From NCBI GenBank assembly GCA_947302515.1, contig CAMYVT010000023.1, forward strand, positions 1 through 18,511: 18,511 nt of DNA, written 5' to 3'. This DNA comes from an uncultured Caryophanales bacterium. Lineage in GTDB: Bacteria > Bacillota_I > Bacilli_A > RF39 > UBA660. The translations under genes were made by a program, and so were the position numbers. The notes under the pieces were generated by a model. The model saw only the letters and a list, made by a program, of their open reading frames with translations, did no database searches and was not told the DNA's origin. This document shows, one piece after another, positions 13,430 through 18,511 of this stretch (position 1 is its first letter; each line of letters begins with the position of its first letter).

Positions 13430-15595
13430 ATGCAAGAAGAAAATAGATTTAAAAAATATAGATCTTTATTAATAATTATTTTTGTTGCTACTCTATTTTT
13501 AAGCATAGGGTATGCTCAAATAATAGCTCCAGATTTAAAAGTAGAAGGAACAGCTAAAGCATATGAACAATCAGGCGTTTATGTATCAGGAGTAAGTTAT
13601 TCATCAAGTAATTATGCTAATACTGATTTATCATCAACAAAACAAAGAGTAGGTTCTACTGTAGTAAGTAAAATAGTATTAGAAAACAATCAAAATGCAA
13701 ATATTACCTATCAAATAACTACAACAAATGCTACAACAAATCCGTATATCTATATAGGAACATCTGTATCAGAACATTTTTATAATAATCCAGATATAGA
13801 TTACACTGTAACAGGAATTACAGAAGGAGATGTAATTAATCCAAATGAATCAAAAACATTTAGCCTAACATATTTATATTCTGAGAATGCATCAACTTAT
13901 TCTCAAACTAATGAGTTAGATGCTTATATTAATTTTGGATTTAGAGAAGCCTTTCCAATTACTTATACTTATATTGATGGAACAGGATATCCAGAATATG
14001 TAATTAAATATAAAACATCAGATAATTTACCTGTAGAATTAAATGTAGATTTTGGATCAAATGCTCCAGAAGAAATATTTGTAAAAGGAACAAACACAAG
14101 TACAAGTTATACATTAGGAACAGATTTTACTTATCAAAATGGAGTTTTGTATTTTCCTAATGTAACTGAACCATTAAGCGTATCAGGGCCAATACCAAAC
14201 GATCCGCCAGTAATAAGTAATTTAACTGAGGAACAGCAAGATACTCAAGGATCAGTAAAACTTACATATTCAGGCAGCGATGATTTAGGAATAGATCATT
14301 ATGAGATAGAAACATATCAAGTAGTATCTGGAGCAGATACATTAATATCAACAAATAATACAACTAATACTGAATATACAGTAACAGGATTATCAGAAGG
14401 AGCAACATATTACTTTAAGGTAAGAGTAGTAGATATTTATAATAAAACAGATGAAGCAACAACAACATCAAAACAATATCGTTGGAATTTAACTGCTACT
14501 GTTAATATTACTAATGGTGGACCAAATGGAACATCAAGTATTACATTTGGCAGTCAATATACAGTAACTCTAACAGTAAATAATGGATATAGTTCAATTG
14601 GTAATTTAACTATTACTATGGGTGGAACAACTCTAAGTACTGATGATTATACATATAATCAAAACAGTGGACTTTTAACTATTCCTAGAGCAACAGGAGA
14701 TATTAATATTACCGGAGCAGCTGAACAAGGTGGTATATGCTTAATAGAAGGAACAAAAGTAAAACTAGCTAATGGCAAAGAAAAGAACATCGAAGATATT
14801 ACTTATGAGGATTTATTACTAGTATGGAGTTATGAAGAAGGAAGAGTAGTAGAAGAATACCCATTATGGATAGAAAAAGGAAAGAGAGCAGTTGAATATA
14901 CAAAAATTACATTTAGTGACTCTTCTACAATAGGAATCTTTAATGATCATGCATTCTTCTCAAGTGATGAAAATAAATTTGTAAATTATAAAGATTCTAA
15001 TTCATTCCATATAGGTACACATATTTTAAAAGTAACAAAAGATAATAAATTAAAAGAAGTATCAGTAACTAATATAGAAACTATAGAAGAAGAAGTAGGT
15101 TATTACTTTGTAGCATCTACTAGATATTACAATATAATATCAGATGACTTCATAACAACAGATGCTTATACTGATATAACTAATTTATATCCGTTTAATG
15201 ATAATATTACCTGGATTAATAATAGAGATGTAAAAGTACTAGAATATAAACAATTACAAGATGTATTACCATACTATATGTATAAAGGATTTAGAGCAGG
15301 AGAAGTAGCAGTACTTTTGAATAATAATAAAACAAATCTTGATTCATTTAGAGCTTATATTAAATATCTTGTTTTAGCAGACTATATGATGAAAGAACCA
15401 ATTACAAAAAATGGTAGTAGATATTGGCCAGTATCAGTAGATACTAAAACGATTTCTAAACCACAACTAATAAAAGAAGGAGATTATTATAAATTACCAT
15501 TTGGTAAATGGTATTCTACATCAGAAAATAAATACTATAAAACCGGTGACAAAGTACAAGTATGGACAGGTATGCACTTTGAAAGAGTAAAATAA
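13430..15595 (+). CDS. Membrane-anchored surface protein with fibronectin-like and Hint (hedgehog/intein) domains
   Basis: The 721-residue protein opens with a short basic N terminus and a hydrophobic anchor or signal (about 12-32, ending SIGYAQI). A Thr/Ser/Asn-rich beta region (about 35-255) and a fibronectin type III-like domain (about 258-350, ending GLSEGATYYFKVRVVD) follow, then another beta module (about 352-430) and a Hint domain (about 435-580). The Hint start GGICLIEGTKVKLANG carries C437, the only cysteine in the protein; the block-B His is H507, though the usual TxxH Thr is Phe. The block end YYNIISDDFITTD has no terminal His-Asn, so cleavage or ester transfer is more likely than splicing. 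After it come about 140 residues ending in an InlB-repeat-like F-KWY...G--V...F segment. Substrate and fate of the product are unknown. It has its own promoter and bidirectional terminator. Confidence 0.72.
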   Translation: MQEENRFKKYRSLLIIIFVATLFLSIGYAQIIAPDLKVEGTAKAYEQSGVYVSGVSYSSSNYANTDLSSTKQRVGSTVVSKIVLENNQNANITYQITTTNATTNPYIYIGTSVSEHFYNNPDIDYTVTGITEGDVINPNESKTFSLTYLYSENASTYSQTNELDAYINFGFREAFPITYTYIDGTGYPEYVIKYKTSDNLPVELNVDFGSNAPEEIFVKGTNTSTSYTLGTDFTYQNGVLYFPNVTEPLSVSGPIPNDPPVISNLTEEQQDTQGSVKLTYSGSDDLGIDHYEIETYQVVSGADTLISTNNTTNTEYTVTGLSEGATYYFKVRVVDIYNKTDEATTTSKQYRWNLTATVNITNGGPNGTSSITFGSQYTVTLTVNNGYSSIGNLTITMGGTTLSTDDYTYNQNSGLLTIPRATGDINITGAAEQGGICLIEGTKVKLANGKEKNIEDITYEDLLLVWSYEEGRVVEEYPLWIEKGKRAVEYTKITFSDSSTIGIFNDHAFFSSDENKFVNYKDSNSFHIGTHILKVTKDNKLKEVSVTNIETIEEEVGYYFVASTRYYNIISDDFITTDAYTDITNLYPFNDNITWINNRDVKVLEYKQLQDVLPYYMYKGFRAGEVAVLLNNNKTNLDSFRAYIKYLVLADYMMKEPITKNGSRYWPVSVDTKTISKPQLIKEGDYYKLPFGKWYSTSENKYYKTGDKVQVWTGMHFERVK

Positions 15596-15625
15596 AAAGA
15601 AATAACAATATGTTATTTCTTTTTT
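15594..15625. terminator. Bidirectional terminator between convergent genes
   Basis: A perfect 14-bp stem (15594-15607 with 15611-15624), ATA loop, with A-run and T-run ends. It serves the Hint gene and the minus-strand coiled-coil gene, whose stop lies five bases further on. Confidence 0.88.
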
Positions 15626-15629
15626 ATTA

Positions 15630-16922
15630 TTAATATCCTCTAGTAATAACTTCTTCTGTGGTTTTCTCCGCTTCCCCTTCAGCTAGCATTTCAGATAATT
15701 CACTTTTTTGCTTTCTTCTTCCAAAAAATCCACCAAAACCAGATCTAGATCTTGAAGCCGTTCTTTCAGCTGAATTTTGAGCAGTTTGAGGTTCTATTTC
15801 ATCATCTCTTTTTGGACTTAAAAAAGCATCAAGCTGTTGGCGTGTTTCTGTAAGCGTAATCTGTATAACTTCAAGAGTTTCTTTAGTTTTCCTAATTTCA
15901 TCTTCAATCTTTTTTAATGCTTCTTCATATTGCGCTCTTTCTTCATCAGTTCCGTTAACATAACGATATTCTGTTCTATATCCTGATATATAACCATCAA
16001 CTGGATTAGGATGTTCTCTATAAACTGGCACCTCATAAGCTTCTGTTCTATATAAATCACGACCAGCAACCTCTGTCATCATTTTAAATCTTTTCATCTC
16101 AAGTTCATTCAATTTTTTTTGTGTTTCATCTCTTCGAGAAACTAAATCATCAAACTTAGCTTGAAGAGTTGTTAAACGTTCTCGATACTCTTCCTCACTC
16201 ATGACATGAGAATCCTCATCTTCGCTTTTATCACTTATACTAGTAGTTTGAAGAGAGTCTTTTTCTTGTCTTTGCTCAGTATTATTGTGAGCTTGCTGAG
16301 ATCTAATATTGTTTGCCTGCTTTTCGATAGAAAGAATTTGTTTTCGAGAAGCATAAATAGTATCAACATATATTTTAATAAGTTCTGGATCAATAATTCC
16401 TTGATTAGTAGCTCTTTTAGCTGTTGATACTTCGATACCACTAGGAAGTTCGTGAACGTGCAAATAGTGACCGTCATACATTTTAACATTATGATCAAAA
16501 TGACCAATCCACTCAGAAACCTCTCTCATTGAATAATCATCCATAGTACCAACATGCATTTTATCAAGTAAATTAGAGGCTTGCTGATGTAGAATATCAA
16601 GCTCTCTAACACTTTTAGCCACTTGCATCCTACGAGTTATAAGTATTAGTTTATCTTCTAATTCTTTATTTTTTTGATTTTTCTTCCTTCCAACATTATG
16701 AAATCCTTCAAACGAGAACACAGCATGTCCCATAAGGAACTCCATTTCATCCAAACAACTAAATTGTTTGTTTTCACAATCCTCCAAATACTCTTCCAAT
16801 GGAATATCTCTTTTCCCAGTCGATACAACACATTCACCATTTCTAATAACAACAATACCATTTGGTACTTGAATTTCTTTCTTTATTCTTTCAACATCTT
16901 CTCCTTCAGATAACATTAGCAT
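15630..16922 (-). CDS. Unrecognised coiled-coil protein, more GC-rich than neighbours
   Basis: The 430-residue protein matches no family I recognise. An N-terminal globular part (about 1-205) includes GIVVIRNGECVVS (22-34) and a His-rich HYLHVHELPSGIEV (152-165). A low-complexity Gln/Ser/Asp linker (about 208-240) follows, then a coiled coil (about 243-285), a Tyr-rich insert (291-322), a second coiled coil (about 326-368), and a basic Gly/Phe/Arg tail SRSGFGGFFGRR (391-402). There is no signal peptide or membrane helix. The start is ATG 16922, eight bases after GGAGGG (16936-16931); an upstream in-frame ATG has no such site. Sampled 60-base lines are about 37-42% GC versus 23-33% in flanking genes, which hints at recent acquisition. 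It has its own promoter and is divergent from uvrB. Confidence 0.7.
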   Translation of the reverse strand: MLMLSEGEDVERIKKEIQVPNGIVVIRNGECVVSTGKRDIPLEEYLEDCENKQFSCLDEMEFLMGHAVFSFEGFHNVGRKKNQKNKELEDKLILITRRMQVAKSVRELDILHQQASNLLDKMHVGTMDDYSMREVSEWIGHFDHNVKMYDGHYLHVHELPSGIEVSTAKRATNQGIIDPELIKIYVDTIYASRKQILSIEKQANNIRSQQAHNNTEQRQEKDSLQTTSISDKSEDEDSHVMSEEEYRERLTTLQAKFDDLVSRRDETQKKLNELEMKRFKMMTEVAGRDLYRTEAYEVPVYREHPNPVDGYISGYRTEYRYVNGTDEERAQYEEALKKIEDEIRKTKETLEVIQITLTETRQQLDAFLSPKRDDEIEPQTAQNSAERTASRSRSGFGGFFGRRKQKSELSEMLAEGEAEKTTEEVITRGY

Positions 16923-16944
16923 AATATAATCCCTCCATATATTA

Positions 16945-16973
16945 AAAATACAATAATTAAAGTAAAAAATCAA
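16945..16973 (-). promoter_or_regulatory. Promoter of the coiled-coil gene
   Basis: On the minus strand TTGATT (16973-16968) and TATTTT (16950-16945) are 17 bases apart. The predicted start is a few bases before the GGAGGG binding site. Confidence 0.5.
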
Positions 16974-17002
16974 CTTGATATATTTATGTTTACACTTCTT
17001 TT

Positions 17003-17011
17003 TGATATAAT
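17003..17011 (+). promoter_or_regulatory. Extended -10 promoter of uvrB
   Basis: A perfect TGATATAAT, with the start about 40 bases before the ATG. No LexA-type inverted repeat is evident here, and TTTACA (16989-16994) is too close to serve as -35. Confidence 0.6.
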
Positions 17012-17051
17012 ATTCTAATATATATTATTAAAAATGAAGTGAGGTGATAAT

Positions 17052-18511
17052 ATGTCATTTGAACTAGTATCAAACTATTCTCCTTCAGGAGATCAACCAG
17101 AAGCAATAAAAGAACTAGTAGAAGGCTTAAATGAAGGTAAAAAAGAACAGGTATTATTAGGAGCAACAGGTACAGGAAAAACATTTACTATAGCAAATGT
17201 AATTAAAGAGACAAACAAACCAACATTAGTACTTGCACATAATAAAACTCTAGCGGGACAACTTTATTCTGAATTAAAAGAATTATTTCCAAATAATAGA
17301 GTAGAATATTTTGTGTCATACTATGACTATTATCAACCTGAAGCTTACGTACCATCAACAGATACATATATAGAAAAAGATTCATCGATTAATGATGAAA
17401 TAGATGAATTAAGACATGCTGCAACATCAGCTTTAATATCAAGAAGAGATGTTATAGTAGTAGCCAGTGTATCATGTATTTATGGTATTGGAGAAGTTGA
17501 AGAATATAAAAGTAAAATGTTAACTCTAACTGTTGGCGAGCAAGTAGAAAGAAATGAAGTTTTAACAAAATTAGTAGATATGCTATATGAAAGAAATGAC
17601 TTAGATTTTAAAAGAGGAACATTTAGAGTAAGAGGAGATATATTAGAAATAATTCCTACTAATCAAAATACTCAAGGATATAGAATAGAATTCTTTGGAG
17701 ATGAAATAGATAGAATATCAGAAATAGATACTCTTACAGGAACAATTATTAATAATGTTAAAAATATATCAATCTTTCCAGCAAGCCACTTTGTAGTTAG
17801 TGATAAAAGACTACAAGAAGCAATAGTAAGAATAAAAGAAGAATTAAAAGATAGATTAGAAGAATTAAAAAGTAATAATAAACTACTAGCAGCAGAACGT
17901 CTAGAGCAAAGAACTAATTATGATTTGGAAATGCTAGAAGAAACAGGCTTCTGTTCTGGAATAGAAAACTATTCAGCTCCCCTTGCAGGAAGAAGTCCAG
18001 GAGAAACCCCAACCACTTTAATGGATTTCTTCCCTGATGATTATTTATTAGTAGTAGATGAGTCTCATGTAACTCTTCCACAAGTAAGAGGTATGTATAA
18101 TGGGGATAGATCTAGAAAATTAAATCTAGTAGAATATGGATTTAGATTACCCAGTGCTCTTGATAATAGACCATTAAAGTTTGAAGAATTTGAATCTAAG
18201 ATTAATCAAGTAATATATGTATCTGCTACTCCTGGAGATTATGAATTAGAGCATACAAATCATAAATTTGTAGAACAAATTATTAGACCTACAGGCCTAT
18301 TAGATCCAGAAATAGAAGTAAGAAAAACTGAAGGTCAAATAGATGACTTAGTAGGAGAAATTCATAACCGTATTGAGAAAAATGAAAGAGTATTAGTCAC
18401 AACTCTAACTATTCGTATGGCAGAAGAATTAACTAACTACTTAAAAGAATTAGATATTAAAGTAGCATATCTACATAGTGAAGTAAAAACACTAGAAAGA
18501 ATGCAAATAAT
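17052..18511 (+). CDS. uvrB: Excinuclease ABC subunit B (UvrB), 3' end beyond the window
   Basis: About 486 codons of UvrB are present; the gene runs off the window edge (full-length proteins are about 660 residues). UvrB is the damage-verifying helicase-fold subunit of nucleotide excision repair and hands off to UvrC. Walker A GATGTGKT is at 37-44, the damage-probing beta-hairpin [17 protein letters not shown] starts near residue 90, the DESH Walker B is at 336-339, and the helicase motif VSATPGDYE lies near 390. All key residues are intact. The binding site GAGGTGATAAT ends just before ATG 17052. uvrA usually follows in Bacilli but is outside the window. The missing C-terminal part should include the UvrC-binding UVR helices. 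Confidence 0.95.
   Translation, partial: MSFELVSNYSPSGDQPEAIKELVEGLNEGKKEQVLLGATGTGKTFTIANVIKETNKPTLVLAHNKTLAGQLYSELKELFPNNRVEYFVSYYDYYQPEAYVPSTDTYIEKDSSINDEIDELRHAATSALISRRDVIVVASVSCIYGIGEVEEYKSKMLTLTVGEQVERNEVLTKLVDMLYERNDLDFKRGTFRVRGDILEIIPTNQNTQGYRIEFFGDEIDRISEIDTLTGTIINNVKNISIFPASHFVVSDKRLQEAIVRIKEELKDRLEELKSNNKLLAAERLEQRTNYDLEMLEETGFCSGIENYSAPLAGRSPGETPTTLMDFFPDDYLLVVDESHVTLPQVRGMYNGDRSRKLNLVEYGFRLPSALDNRPLKFEEFESKINQVIYVSATPGDYELEHTNHKFVEQIIRPTGLLDPEIEVRKTEGQIDDLVGEIHNRIEKNERVLVTTLTIRMAEELTNYLKELDIKVAYLHSEVKTLERMQI

Noticed and set aside
13430..15595. A true protein-splicing intein
   Set aside because: No His-Asn at the C-terminal block and no Cys, Ser or Thr extein start at a host-protein junction. 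The flanking parts do not join into a known enzyme.
15630..16973. Start of the coiled-coil gene 17 codons further upstream
   Set aside because: No ribosome binding site there; the added residues would lie over the predicted promoter, and GGAGGG is ideally placed for ATG 16922.
1..18511. CRISPR arrays, insertion sequences, tRNA or rRNA genes
   Set aside because: No regularly spaced repeats, transposase-like frames, or RNA-gene signatures were found on either strand.

Overview
The window is low-GC (about 27-30% by eye), gene-dense bacterial DNA. It uses the standard bacterial code: UGA is a true stop (ftsX ends in TGA, and prfB, the factor that reads UGA, is intact with its programmed frameshift). 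Strong AGGAGG-type ribosome binding sites, AT-rich codons (ATA, TTA, AGA), U-tailed hairpin terminators and the gene order secA ... prfB ... ftsE-ftsX-murein hydrolase ... uvrB point to a Bacillota lineage. An NfnAB-type transhydrogenase suggests an anaerobic fermenter. An uncultured gut relative of the RF39/Erysipelotrichia/'Tenericutes' side of Bacilli is my inference, not something the sequence proves.

Layout. Positions 1-74 are the last codons of a SEC-C-motif protein, probably SecA. Positions 75-620 have no convincing gene but hold a 15-bp inverted repeat built on TGTGCACA, a weak terminator and a minus-strand structured RNA with its own promoter and terminator. From 621 to 7607 lies a block of individually promoted genes: a double-domain GT60-like glycosyltransferase, a DUF5684-like membrane protein (minus strand), a 2H phosphoesterase-like protein, a zinc-ribbon/TM/Ltp-repeat protein, a small kinase-like protein, and the two-gene nfnA-gltA operon. 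Positions 7698-10535 carry prfB (+1 frameshift) and two tandem YitT paralogs. Positions 10625-13345 are the overlapping ftsE-ftsX-M23 hydrolase operon for septal peptidoglycan cleavage. Positions 13430-15595 encode a 721-residue membrane-anchored surface protein with a Hint (hedgehog/intein-type) domain. An unrecognised coiled-coil protein is encoded on the minus strand at 15630-16922. uvrB starts at 17052 and runs off the window.

How it works together. FtsE powers FtsX, which would gate the secreted coiled-coil M23 hydrolase. The Hint protein just downstream has its own promoter and contains one cysteine in its whole length, at the Hint nucleophile position. NfnA and GltA/NfnB would balance NADH, NADPH and ferredoxin pools. 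In Bacillus subtilis secA and prfB are adjacent, so the 75-7607 block looks like lineage-specific material placed between them. Most transcription units start with an extended -10 (TGnTATAAT) and end in a short intrinsic terminator; two of these terminators are bidirectional and serve convergent genes.
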